From Enchytraeus crypticus (Eukaryota > Annelida > Clitellata > Enchytraeida > Enchytraeidae): a stretch of 64,000 bases of DNA. The stretch's first letter is position 1; each line of letters begins with the position of its first letter. The DNA is taken from positions 177,501 to 241,500 of the forward strand of contig CAJHZI010000804.1 of the NCBI GenBank assembly GCA_905160935.1, written 5' to 3'. The notes beneath the pieces were generated by a model. It had not been told where the DNA came from. It did not search any database and saw nothing but the letters and a program-made list of their open reading frames with translations. Made by a program: the position numbers and the translations under genes. This document shows, one piece after another, positions 9,641 to 19,765 of the stretch.

Positions 9641-10006
9641 TACTCATTACATCCTGCAAATCCTCGGTTATTAAATTCTGAACTATTCGCGTGTTTTATT
9701 TCTTTATTGTTAGAGTACTTCACAACAGTTACTGCTTTTTATCTCTTTCAATTTCGCCCTTTTGAAATAACTATTTTACTCCCGACCAAATCAATTTATT
9801 CCTATTTATTTTTATTCGTAATGGGTTAAGTTGCTTATTTTGTTTATGGTCATTAGGTTGAAAATGTTGTGTTTAATGTATATGGTCCTTTTGTTTTATG
9901 TTGTTTGTATTGTTCACGCTATTTATAGTGCTTATGCTGTTCACATTTGTACGTTGCTTATATTGCTTCTACTCCTTTGGTTGTTTGCAAATACGGTCAA
10001 TAGTGT
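9641..10006. other. T-rich spacer
   Basis: Plus-strand frames at 9584-9829 and 9831-10058 are T-rich and hydrophobic with no domain. I treat them as chance. Confidence 0.4.
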
Positions 10007-10022
10007 AATAATAATAATAATA

Positions 10023-10057
<35 letters not shown>

Positions 10058-10130
10058 AAAGAAATAAAAATAAAAATAAATAAAAATGAATAAATAAATA
10101 ATAATAATAATAATATTTTAAAAAAATATT
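10007..10130. repeat. (ATT)n/(AAAT)n microsatellite
   Basis: Runs of ATT/AAT followed by AAAT-type repeats directly beside a SINE-D end. Confidence 0.9.
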
Positions 10131-10140
10131 AGTAATAATA

Positions 10141-10384
10141 ACGCACATTATAGTGAAATGATCAACTACGTTGATATCTATCACTTTTAATATCACACGT
10201 TAAATCCGTTAGGAAATTTATCCCATTTATCGTGTAGCCAGTTCAGTGAATGCCCGAGATTTTACTCTCAGATCAGCGCGGCCCAGAATCGAACACACGA
10301 GAGTTCAATTCACCTCAGGGTCTGTCATATAAAACTTCGTGACGTTATCTACACCTCTAACCATTGCGCTATTGAGAAATTCGA
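10141..10384 (-). repeat. SINE-D, full-length
   Basis: On the minus strand: an ATAGCG...AGGTGTAGATAACG A-box-like head, a GTTCGATTCTGGG B-box, AGAGTAAAATCTCGGGC, and the GATAGATATCAACGTAGTTG end. Confidence 0.8.
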
Positions 10385-10534
10385 ACAGTATGATCAGTAG
10401 CAATACTATGGCGCCTCCTTAATTATGAATTATATCGTAAAGGCTGAGTAGAGAGCACAACTCAAATATTATCTTAAATTTATATTTTCTATACACCGGA
10501 GCTCTGAATATTAAAACAACAACACTAATATTGA

Positions 10535-10616
10535 GTCCCCGATGTTCTATTTATAGCTATTACCGAAAAGATCTATTAGATCTTTTAGTAATAGCTATAA
10601 ATAGAACATCCGGGAC
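10535..10616. repeat. 82-bp near-perfect palindrome
   Basis: Arms of about 38 nt, from GTCCCCGATGTTCTATTTAT to its complement ending ATAGAACATCCGGGAC, meet over a loop of about 3 nt at ATCTATTAGAT. Only one or two mismatches and one bulge are present. Confidence 0.9.
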
Positions 10617-11312
10617 ACCAAATGTAAACAGTGGACAAAAAACGTAAACACTGCATAGAATACCATTGAAATGTACTAGTTCCTCATAAAATTTCTAATA
10701 CAAGCTTTCTTTATAAATGTTATTTACTTTACAACCTACTATACGGATATTAATTAAAGAATAATTTAACACTTATAGTTTAACTCTTTCACCCAATATA
10801 ACGATATGCAGCATTATAACGAAGTTGTAATGTAGACCCATTACATTTACATGTAAAAATATGTATCAGATGTCAACATAAACAAACCAGTGTTAACATG
10901 CAACAAAATATGTTTTCAATTACCGAACTGATCGATTAAGAGGACGTAGAAGACAACGGTGAGTCTAGTCTGAAACTCATTAATAAAAAGTTAGGTTAAA
11001 GATGGTGTAAAACCTATAGCCTATTACATTTGTATCTTTGAGACTATAACAATATCTATTAAAAAATTGTAATTTTAATGAGAGTCAAAGATAACTTAGT
11101 GGAATTTAAACCTTGGCCTGACATGGTTGGAAAAAACACATCAAAGTAAAAAAAGCAAAAAAGAAAAGCAAAGAGAAAAGGATAAATAAAAAGTTACTAG
11201 TTGTGCGCTTAACGTTCATCTCCGAAGCCGGTTAGAGCTTCTCTTAAAGATATCTTTAGAGGGATACTGAAAAAGTTCTTGTCTTAATGAGGAACATAAA
11301 TATCAAAATGTG
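10617..11312. other. AT-rich spacer, nothing recognised
   Basis: No repeat family or coding frame identified. Confidence 0.4.
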
Positions 11313-11416
11313 CAGTAGGTTGTAGTGTGTTTAACATCAAGGTGCAGAGCACAAGGCTTCTCTCCAAGACGACCCGACACACTCGAGCTACCGTCACAAA
11401 GATTAATGTAACAGTA
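11313..11416 (-). repeat. Repeat E
   Basis: GGTTGTAGTGTGTTTAACATC, then GCACAAGGCTTCTC, CACACTCGAGCTACCGTCAC and AAAGATTAATGTAACAG. Confidence 0.85.
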
Positions 11417-11559
11417 AGTTGCAAACTGTGTTAATGCTCCATGATGCTAGAATAATGGCGATAAAGAATCAAAATATACAGAATTAAAGGTACTTATATA
11501 CAAAAAAATAACAGAATGAAAAGGTGTTTAGTCCAATACCTATTTCCTCTTCGCTCACA

Positions 11560-11824
11560 AATCTCACACCTATACTAGCTATTCTATAATACTCATTATG
11601 TAGTAAGAAAGGGGATATTTCATTGAAATTGAAGGAACCGATGAAGTGATATAAGTGCATTTAATTTTAACAGAGAACTTACGAGAATATCAAATTTTAT
11701 TTGAAACAAGTAGACCTAAGCTACTGGGCATAAGAACAGTTCAGTGCAAGAAGATTGGTCCGAACCTGATAGTTAAAATTGCTCTCTAATACGGGTTACT
11801 CAATAAGCTTTGTAAAGTAAAGTA
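11560..11824 (-). repeat. Inverted partner of 1462-1790
   Basis: Reverse complement of the segment described at 1462-1790, with about 75 bp fewer and many substitutions. It is joined at its right end to a minus-strand SINE-A exactly as the partner is. Confidence 0.85.
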
Positions 11825-11957
11825 AAAAAGCTAATATTAACGTCAGTTTCCTCACTCGAAAGCGATATCAGTGACGGGTGAGCCCAGGATTTGAACCACG
11901 CACCTACTCATCCGAGATCGAGGGTCTTACCGACATCGTCACTGGTTCAAGCCAAGT
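11825..11957 (-). repeat. SINE-A, full-length
   Basis: A minus-strand copy whose head reads TTGAACCAGTGACGATGTCGG, with GGTTCAAATCC and GAGGAAACTGACGTTAATATT. Confidence 0.85.
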
Positions 11958-12076
11958 GGAATGAAACAAGCAATTAATGACTCCAGTTCCACCTCGCTGA
12001 ATCCACAACCCATCCTGTCTGATCAGCAAATCCCATCGCTCTTATTCGGAGCGTAGGTTACTACCCTCCGAACTAA

Positions 12077-13005
12077 AATATTATTAAATATTATTGAATA
12101 TTATTGAATATTATTAAATATTATTAAATATTACTGAATATTATTGAATATTATTAAATATTATTAAATATTATTGAATATTATTAAATATTATTAAATA
12201 TTATTGAATATTATTGAATATTATTAAATATTATTTAATAATATTAAATATTATTAAATATTATTGAATATTATTAAATATTATTGAATGTTATTGAATA
12301 TTATTGAATATTATTAAATATTATTAAATATTATTAAATATTATTAAATATTATTTAATATTATTAAATATTATTGAATATTATTAAATATTATTAAATA
12401 TTATTGAATATTATTGAATATTATTAAATATTATTGAATATTATTAAATATTATTAAATATTATTAAATATTATTAAATATTATTGAATATTATTAAATA
12501 TTATTGAATATTATTGAATGTTATTGAATATTATTGAATATTATTAAATATAATTAAATATTATTGAATATTATTAAATATTATTAAATATTATTAAATA
12601 TTATTAAATATTACTGAATATTATTGAATATTATTAAATATTATTAAATAATTAAATATTATTGAATATAATTGAATGTTATTTAATATTATGAATATTA
12701 TTAAATATAATTAAATATTATTGAATATTATTAAATATTATTAAATATTATTAAATATTATTAAATATTACTGAATATTATTGAATATAATTGAATATTA
12801 TTAAATATTATTGAATATTATTAAATATTATTAAATATTACTGAATATTATTAAATATTATTAAATATTATTGAATATTATTGAATCTTATTAAATATTA
12901 TTAAATATTACTGAATATTATTGAATATTATTAAATATTATTAAATATTATTGAATATTATTAAATATTATTAAATATTATTGAATATTATTGAATATTA
13001 TTGAA
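12077..13005. repeat. 10-bp satellite, about 93 units
   Basis: The unit is ATTATTRAAT (R = A or G), with rare T, TTACTG and ATG variants. The order of A and G units is not random: the same string of eleven variants occurs near 12121 and again near 12900. Confidence 0.95.
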
Positions 13006-13232
13006 TGCCTCAATAGCGTAAGGGTGACGGCATGAAGTTTTAAATGACAGATCCTGAGGTGAATGGAACCCTCGTGGGTTCGAATCCCAGCCGCGCTGAT
13101 CTGAGAGTAAAATCTCGGACATTCACTGGACTGGTTATACGGTAAATGTTCTAAATTGCCTAGCGGATTAAACATGTGGTATTAATTGTGATAGATATCA
13201 ACGTAGTTGATCGTTTCACTATAATGCGTGTT
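13006..13232 (+). repeat. SINE-D, full-length
   Basis: Begins at the end of the 10-bp satellite with CTCAATAGCGTAAGGGTGACGG. It has GGGTTCGAATCCC as B-box and ends GATCGTTTCACTATAATGCG. Confidence 0.85.
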
Positions 13233-13792
13233 TTACGTTTATTTATAAATCCAAAGCCTAGTGTAACGTCAATCTACAACAGAGTATCAATAATGGAAAA
13301 ATGTTATTTAATGACATGCAATCACTGAATTTGAACCCTACGCTTAATGATACACAATACGAGTAGTGACGAATGTTGGCTCAACCAGCAATGATAGATC
13401 TGCTGCTTACAAGCAGTTCATATATTTCACTTGTTTCAATCAGACTCCTCTATTGGAGCGACAACTGATGAAAGGTTAATGTTTGAAAGTCTAAGTCATC
13501 TTTTCTAAAGTCAAAGTCTAGCCATCACTGGACAGAATAGTACATAGCCCGGAAAATAAAATGAAGTTTATATCACATCAATCTAACATGTTAGTGCCTT
13601 CGTGGCCTTTGTGTCCTTTTTCGCTTTATCCCCATGTATTTTTGGTGTACGACTTTACCGAAGTGAAATAAACGTGATTCAATTCAATTCAACATATGGG
13701 ATTCGAGCTAAGTCAGTCACTTTCAGAGGTGATTTAAAAGAGTACTGATACTATCAAACTGTAATAATTACAGTATCATTTGTTAACTAGTA
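13233..13792. other. Spacer with an (AATTC)-tailed repeat end
   Basis: At 13630-13695 a GTGTACGACTT ... GAAATAAACG ... (ATTCA)n end resembles a LINE 3' end and is distantly similar to 22733-22790 read on the minus strand. Nothing else is recognised. Confidence 0.4.
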
Positions 13793-13880
13793 CGTTGTAA
13801 GGTGTTTAACGTCAAGGTTCAGGAGAATAGGGATTCTATTTACGGCGACTTGACACACACCACCGCAATGACTAAGTTAA
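13793..13880 (-). repeat. Repeat E, diverged
   Basis: GTTGTAAGGTGTTTAACGTC, AAGGTTCAGGAGAATAGGG and GACTTGACACACACCACCG. Confidence 0.7.
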
Positions 13881-14227
13881 ATATTATCGCGATTAATTAA
13901 GCTATTAGAATGTGAGATTGCTTAAGTGATTGATCAATTGATATAGATTAATCGTAATTCTTAAATGGTGGTGTTGTTGCCATAACATAGTATTTCTTTC
14001 CTTCGTATTCAGTAGAAATTATTCTATCTTTAAAGTGGATTGATCTAGAACAGGAAAACTGATATGATCTGTCAATAGCAAGAGCTTAGACTCCATCATG
14101 ACTTTGAATTCATTAGACCCACTCTATTGATACTCCATAGGATGTTATATTGACCTGAAATTTTACATCCTCTTCTCGTTTTCATTCACTTTACCATTAT
14201 CATGCTCCCAATTTCTCTTTATCTTTA
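13881..14227. other. Spacer, nothing recognised
   Basis: No gene or repeat family noted. Confidence 0.4.
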
Positions 14228-14249
14228 TAAATATATATCATGTATATAT

Positions 14250-14343
<94 letters not shown>

Positions 14344-14350
14344 AAAGAAT

Positions 14351-14412
<62 letters not shown>

Positions 14413-14550
14413 ATAATATTATATACTGTATAATATAAATATATACATGTACATGTATACATATATACATAATTCTATATACATGTATATATACATGTAT
14501 ATATACATGTATATATTATATATACATATATATATATATATATATGCCTA
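14228..14550. repeat. (AT)n, (AC)n and TACATG microsatellite
   Basis: Blocks of TA, an (AC) run near 14350-14373, more TA, then TATACATG units. Frames on both strands are artefacts. Confidence 0.95.
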
Positions 14551-15009
14551 TAAATATATGCGACTGAATTATTTGAAATATTCAAAAAACAAAATAAGTA
14601 TTCTAATATTTATTTTGTTAATTAGAAATTATTATTTATGTTTTAAATTAACACGAACGACTCAATCAATCAGGTCTTTGTTTTACAAAAACCATTTAAA
14701 TTAATCATCAAAGCATGTTTTGCAATTTGCTTCAGCATATAAGCCAAAACTCATAATAAATCTTCAAATATGGCCGGTTAAATATTTCACAGTCTATACA
14801 ATCTTTCATAAAGCTTATGAAAAATAAAAGGTTCGGTTTGCTTTCAACTTCTGTGGTCCCTTGTGAGAGAGAAATACATAGAATCGATTCTCAGACAACT
14901 GCAAGTATCCCTGGGGACGACTACAGCGTGAGCATCCATTTGCTTAATTCTTAGTTATTATTGAAAATAAATTATTAAACAGTCAAGTGCAGAAAAAAAT
15001 GGCGATTGC
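14551..15009. other. Spacer, nothing recognised
   Basis: No coding or repeat signal. Confidence 0.4.
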
Positions 15010-15855
15010 AAAAACATCAGATAAAACATTAGATAAAACATTTTAAGAAACATTAGAGAAAATATCAAAAATAACATCGGAGAAAATATCAGAGAAAATA
15101 TAATTGAAAACATTAGAGAAAATATCAGTGAGAACATTAGAGAAAATATCAGAGAAAACATTAGAGAAATTATCAGAGAAAACATCAGAGAAATTATCAG
15201 AGAAAACCACAAAGAAAATATTGGAGAAAACATCAGTGAAAATATCAGAGAAAACATTAGAGAAAATATCAGAGAAAACACCAGAGAAAATGTCAGAGAA
15301 CACATCAGAGATAACAGATAAAATATGGAAGAAAACATAAGAGAAAACATCAGAGAACACATCAGAGATAACAGATAAAATATGGAAGAAAACATAAGAG
15401 AAAACATCAGAGAACACATCAGAGATAACAGATAAAATATGGAAGAAAACATAAGAGAAAACATCAGAGAACACATCAGAGATAACAGATAAAATATGGA
15501 AGAAAACATAAGAGAAAACATCAGAGAACACATCAGAGATAACAGATAAAATATGGAAGAAAACATAAGAGAAAACATCAGAGAACACATCAGAGATAAC
15601 AGATAAAATATGGAAGAAAACATAAGAGAAAACATCAGAGAACGAAAACAGATAAAATATGGAAGAAAACATAAGAGAAAACATCAGAGAAAAAGATCAG
15701 AGAAGAAAACATAAGAGAAAACAGCGAAAGCATCAGAGAAAAAATCAGAGAAAACATCAGAGAAAACATAAGAGAAAACATCAGCGAAAGCATCAGAGAA
15801 AAAATCAGAGAAAGCATCAGAGAAAACATCAGAGAAAACATCAGGAACATAAAAA
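15010..15855. repeat. 12-bp satellite with 57-bp higher-order block
   Basis: The basic unit is AAAACATCAGAG and variants (ATTAGAG, ATATCAGAG). Within about 15286-15650 five to six copies of a 57-bp unit carrying ACAGATAAAATATGGAAGAA are almost identical. Long frames on both strands arise because 12 and 57 are both multiples of three. Confidence 0.95.
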
Positions 15856-16394
15856 TATCACAAAGAATACATAACTGACAAATGTCAGAGACGATGAATT
15901 CTTGTTGGGTTTATTTTGCAGATACTATCTAGTTAGGTGGGATCTGTAAATTAATAGTACCGATAATGTTAATAATCATTAATTAATCTAATTAATTAAT
16001 AAACTAATTAACTAAATTTATTAACGTAAATTAGTTGTGTAAGCAGAGTAATGATCAGAATTTAAATTTGCAGGATTAGTTAAAGCAGCTACAGATAATA
16101 GGCATGTAGATGAAAAATCAACTAAAATCGTATCTCGATCCAAAGCCGGTCCTAGCTAATTTTGGCTTCGACGTTGAATCTAAATTTAACTCTAAATCTT
16201 GCAGTTTTTGTTTTATCCAAACAACATTGTTTATAAAGTAAAATTTGCATGTGGTTTAAAATACTAATTTTCTAACATGCATGTTCTTTAAACATATATG
16301 ATGATAAAAAGACAAGAAAAAAGACAACGGTGAAGTGAGTGTCCAGGAATTACGGGATATCAAATATTACAAAGAATATTTATACGCTAGTAGG
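15856..16394. other. Spacer, nothing recognised
   Basis: Contains a TTAATTAATTAA-type tract near 15975-16010. Confidence 0.4.
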
Positions 16395-16612
16395 CAAGAT
16401 ACGAAGTTTTAAATATTTGGGTCATACCAATACTGATGATGGAAAGTGTGATACGGAAATAAAATGAAAATTTTCGAATGCTAAAAAGAGTCTTGGGAAA
16501 CAGAAAAGAACTATAGTAACAAAGGGTATTGGAAAGACACAAAGATAAAGACTGCGAAAGCATTGGTGTGATTGAAACTTCTGTACGGATGTGATGTTTA
16601 CGAGATTAAATG
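16395..16612 (+). pseudogene. Fossil of a LINE reverse transcriptase, C-terminal part
   Basis: One frame reads FKYLGHTNTDDGKCDTEIK, a stop, then FSNAKKSLGKQK. After a frame change it reads TAKALV, a stop, then LKLLYGCDVYE. This order (F-K-Y-L-G ... D-G-x-x-x-x-E-I ... A-K ... L-L-Y-G-C) is the conserved region after the catalytic core of endonuclease/reverse transcriptases of non-LTR elements. At least three stops and one frameshift show it is long dead. It is probably the same broad type as the fragment at 53.5 kb, which covers an earlier part of the enzyme. Confidence 0.75.
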
Positions 16613-16897
16613 TTTAAGATAAATGTTTTGAAGTTTCAATTTTGGAAATACAAGTACATTTTATCAAATCCAAGTATCCGGAATGCGATTTAAGCATATT
16701 TGTGTATTTCCCGTTCGTTAGCAGTCTTTCAAAATTTAGCAATTTCATTTCACTTCCGTTGAATCTGATATGGAAATGGATCTATTTTTGTCTTACGTCT
16801 GCACCAGTGTACTGACACATGTTTCAATTTCATTGCATCACTTCGCAAATTAAGAACGACTAATAAACCCAGACATCCGGGTATATTTACTAAGCTG
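16613..16897. other. Spacer, nothing recognised
   Basis: The right end holds CTAAGCTG, the left copy of the target duplication of the next element. Confidence 0.5.
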
Positions 16898-17074
16898 CAG
16901 TGGCGTAGCCAGGATTTAGTCTTGGGGGAGGCACTTTAATCTTGGGGGAGGCACTTTGGGGAGGTACACACTTTTTACAGTGTTTTCTCTTATATTTTGG
17001 CCTTAATAAAACTTTTACATGACACCTTGGAGGGGGCACATGCCCCTCCCTGCCTCCCCCTCGCTACGCCACTG
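16898..17074. mobile_element. hAT-type MITE, 177 bp, with 8-bp target duplication
   Basis: The element starts CAGTGGCGTAG and ends CTACGCCACTG, an 11-bp perfect terminal inverted repeat. It is flanked on both sides by the identical octamer CTAAGCTG (16890-16897 and 17075-17082). An 8-bp duplication with CA..TG ends is the signature of the hAT superfamily. The core has two copies of CTTGGGGGAGGCACTTT and no transposase, so movement would need a transposase supplied elsewhere. Confidence 0.85.
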
Positions 17075-17217
17075 CTAAGCTGACGCCTCGTTGCTTTAAT
17101 TTGCAAACAATCTGATGAACCAGCTGCAGTCATAATCTGTGTCCTTATAGCATGCCGATATATATAATAAACATTAAAAACAAATTCGAAAAGAAAACTC
17201 CATTCTGATTGAAACAC

Positions 17218-17262
17218 TCATTATTGTGACGTGATCAACTATGTTGATATCTATCACTTATC
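17218..17262 (-). repeat. SINE-D 3' end fragment
   Basis: Only CATTATTGTGACGTGATCAAC and TGTTGATATCTATCAC remain. The same end recurs 140 bp further on. Confidence 0.65.
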
Positions 17263-17360
17263 TATCTATTTTTCTTTATCTATCCTAATTACAGGCCGAT
17301 ATAAAACATAAACAATAGACACAAGTACGAAAATAACGCTCCCTTCAGATTTTTGAATCA

Positions 17361-17628
17361 CGCATTATAGTGACGTGATCAACTATGTTGATATCAATCA
17401 CATTTAATGTTGGTGTCCTGCTCTAAAGTCTTAGGAAGCCACAAACCATTGTTCACTGACTCAGTTTATTGTATATTGTTATGTTATTTTGTAAAGTGTA
17501 GTGGTTTGAAATAAATAAATAAATAAATAAGTAATAGTACATGTTTAAATCATTAGCCAATTTAGGCCATTTTCAGGTATATAACCAGTCCATTGAAATG
17601 TCCGAGATTTTACTCTAAGATCAGCGCT
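17361..17628 (-). repeat. SINE-D split by insertion of repeat G
   Basis: The outer parts 17361-17408 and 17540-17628 are the two halves of one minus-strand SINE-D: GTGATCAACTATGTTGATAT, then ATGTTTAAATCATTAGCC, and AGATTTTACTCTAAGATCAG. They are interrupted by repeat G. The tRNA-like head is lost. Confidence 0.8.
17409..17536 (+). repeat. Repeat G, retroposed unit with (AAAT)n tail
   Basis: GTTGGTGTCCTGCTC, ACAAACCATTGTTCACT, TGTTATTTTGTAAAG and GTAGTGGTTTGAAATAAAT, as in the copy at 59960. It is nested in SINE-D and is therefore younger than it. Confidence 0.8.
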
Positions 17629-17731
17629 TTTTAATTATTTTTAACTGAATAATGAAACTTCAGTATTCGGCGTCCGTTTTAAACCTACAAATAATAATAA
17701 ACGATCATTAAAGTTTTATCGGTGATAATAA

Positions 17732-17843
17732 CGACAGAGAGGATTTGAGACAGTCTATTCGTATCCCCACCCTAGTTAAACTAGGATTCAAGGGAAGATG
17801 ATGATGATGATGATAATGATGATGATGATGATAATGATAACGA
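17732..17843 (-). repeat. Repeat I, (ATC)n end only
   Basis: GGATTTGAGACAGTCTATTC, CTAGTTAAACTAGGATTC and a (GATGAT)n tract. Confidence 0.8.
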
Positions 17844-18359
17844 CAATGATGATAGTTTTATCGTGTCAGACTGCTTGTGGTTAGTTCACTGGCCAAATCC
17901 CTCCTGAATATTACACCAATCCCTCCAGGTGAAGCTGCGGAAATAAGGCAAGAAGAAAAATAAAAATATCGATCTCTGTGCCATCTCTGTATCTTTTTGT
18001 ATGATTTATTTTGCTAGTGTCTAATAATATCTGCAAGTATGCTGTTTGTCACTGATTTGGTGTTGATGCTGAAAATAAACATTCTCTGTGCCATCTCTGC
18101 GCCAAGCGGCTTCCTTACCACTCTCATTATTAGTAAGAGACTGTTGTAATGTGTTGTAATGTTGTAATATGTTGTAGTGTGTTGAAATGTTGACATCGTC
18201 TACTGATACTAAATGATATTGAGATCAGCTTGTAGAGGAGTATTTACTCTATGGTGTCGTCGAGCTAAACGATCCTGAAAGATGAATGAATTCAACTTGT
18301 TCTCCTCTTTCTACCTTCTCAATACATTTCTTTTAGGACCTGTCTGGGTGAATTGATCT
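17844..18359. other. Spacer, nothing recognised
   Basis: Contains TGTTGTAATG-type short repetition near 18140-18185. Confidence 0.4.
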
Positions 18360-18811
18360 TGTAACAGTGTGATAACAACAACCTTGTTATCTCCTGCATT
18401 TTGTTAGTGCGTCCCTCTAATTCATCCTGTCGCTATTGCGCATATTGTCTTTCTATTTTTATCTTTATCTATTTTGATCTTTGTCTATACTCTTCTATTG
18501 CGGATGTTTTGCATTGTTGATAGCTTTACTTAATGACATGCTTATTTGTTTACTCTTTGGTCATTTCTTTTCTTTTCCCATTTAAGTATGTCTAACTCTC
18601 CCTCACTAGTTTGAACTTTCGCTTAAGGGGAGGGTGTAACAGTGTGTTAACAACAACCTTGTTATCTCCTGTAGTTTTGTTAACGCTGTCAAGTTCAAAC
18701 TGTCAGTGACCTTTGTGCTTACTAAGTTTAGGTGGGAAGTAATTTAGAACAGTCTTTATTCACTTGCCGTTAAAAGTGCAACGATCTGTTTGCTTTATTT
18801 TCATAACTGAC
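18360..18811 (+). mobile_element. LTR-like remnant with polypurine tract
   Basis: TGTAACAGTGTG(A/T)TAAC with about 40 further matching bases (AACAACCTTGTTATCTCCTG) occurs twice in direct orientation, at 18360 and at 18635. The second copy directly follows AAGGGGAGGG (18625-18634), as expected for a polypurine tract abutting a 3' LTR that starts TG. A possible LTR end is ...CTGACA near 18811. The region between lacks coding sequence. It could be a collapsed non-autonomous element. Confidence 0.55.
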
Positions 18812-18867
18812 AGGGTTTTTTTCCTAACTAATTAGTCTTAACCAGTATTCCTACGAAATGAACTATT

Positions 18868-18891
18868 CCTAACCCTAACCCCAACCCTAAC
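18868..18891. repeat. Short interstitial telomere-like tract
   Basis: CCTAACCCTAACCCCAACCC and TAAC: nearly four CCCTAA units with one change, on the C-rich strand. Confidence 0.7.
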
Positions 18892-18932
18892 GGTATTCAG
18901 AAAATTGAATTAAACTTTAACAAATAAAAGTG

Positions 18933-19006
18933 GCTCAATCCGGAATTGAACCCCGAACACATGATCTAAAGCTTAGCACCTACACCACTGAACCATCGAG
19001 TTTTCC
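18933..19006 (-). repeat. tRNA-like sequence, probably a SINE head
   Basis: The minus strand reads ATGGTTCAGTGGTGTAGGTG, then GGGGTTCAATTCC and a TTTTATTTG terminator-like end. The acceptor ends do not pair, so it is not called a tRNA gene. Confidence 0.5.
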
Positions 19007-19206
19007 GATTGAACCCAGTTGAATAGATGATATCAACATATCGTACTAGAAAATCGTAACCATTATCAATACGAACCCTGACTTTGGGAAATAGCATACA
19101 GGCTATGTTGTAGATTTAGCCGCAAATCTTTGTTCACTTCTGGATGAGCTGTCAGAGAGAGTGGTTCTCTGGTTCTTGAGATGTTTGGTTTCTCTTTGAA
19201 AACTCT

Positions 19207-19376
19207 CTCACAGTAAGTAGACACAGCAGAGGACACAATGAGGCGACACTTTGAGACGACACAGTGTGTAGACACTATACAGGACCCAATGAGGAAACAC
19301 AATAGGACGACACAATGAGTAGACACAGTAAACAGCGCAATAAGGCGACACAGTTGGCGACACCATGAGACGACCA
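19207..19376. repeat. Imperfect GACACA-rich minisatellite
   Basis: Repeats of (A/G)CGACACAATGAG(T/G) with variable spacing. The minus-strand frame across it at 19066-19527 is a by-product. Confidence 0.75.
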
Positions 19377-19655
19377 AAGTTAAGATTAGGGTCATGAAAT
19401 TGGGAGGCTTGATTCTAGCCTTACAATTGTATTGTGAAGTTTGCAATTGGAAACACAATTTACCGGAAATGGTTCGAGCAAACTTTTTAAGTATGGGACA
19501 TTTACGAATGCATTTTATTATGTCCAAGTTTGGTTCAAAACTTCGTTGAATAGTTGCTCAATGAAATAATATAGAGTTTATAACGAACCAGAAGTAGTTA
19601 ATATTTAATGAGTAATCAGAAAAACCTAGCGTAACATATTTCAGTGAATCATTTT

Positions 19656-19765
19656 CTAGCCGTCACGTGATCATATTCTAGCCGTCACGTGATCATACTT
19701 TAGACGTCACGTGATCATATTTTAGACGTCACGTGATCATATTTTAGACGTCACGCGATCGACTC
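19656..19765. repeat. 22-bp array, five TCACGTGATC units
   Basis: Units CTAGCCGTCACGTGATCATA or TTAGACGTCACGTGATCATA repeat at exactly 22-bp spacing. Each has an E-box CACGTG, within TCACGTGA, overlapping a GACGTCA-like site. The last unit has CACGCG. Confidence 0.85.

Noticed and set aside
14958-15874. Overlapping ORFs of over 200 codons on both strands
   Set aside because: They come from the 12/57-bp satellite. Frames on both strands and in several phases are open, which is typical of simple repeats.
16990-17217. Minus ORF containing GVARGRQGGACAP
   Set aside because: This string is the translated end of the hAT MITE, not a gene.
19066-19527. 153-codon minus ORF rich in Cys and Val
   Set aside because: Much of it is the GACACA-rich minisatellite. 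No conserved domain seen.
19656-19765. CRISPR-like direct repeats
   Set aside because: The units are contiguous without distinct spacers, and the DNA is eukaryotic. The other arrays fail in the same way.
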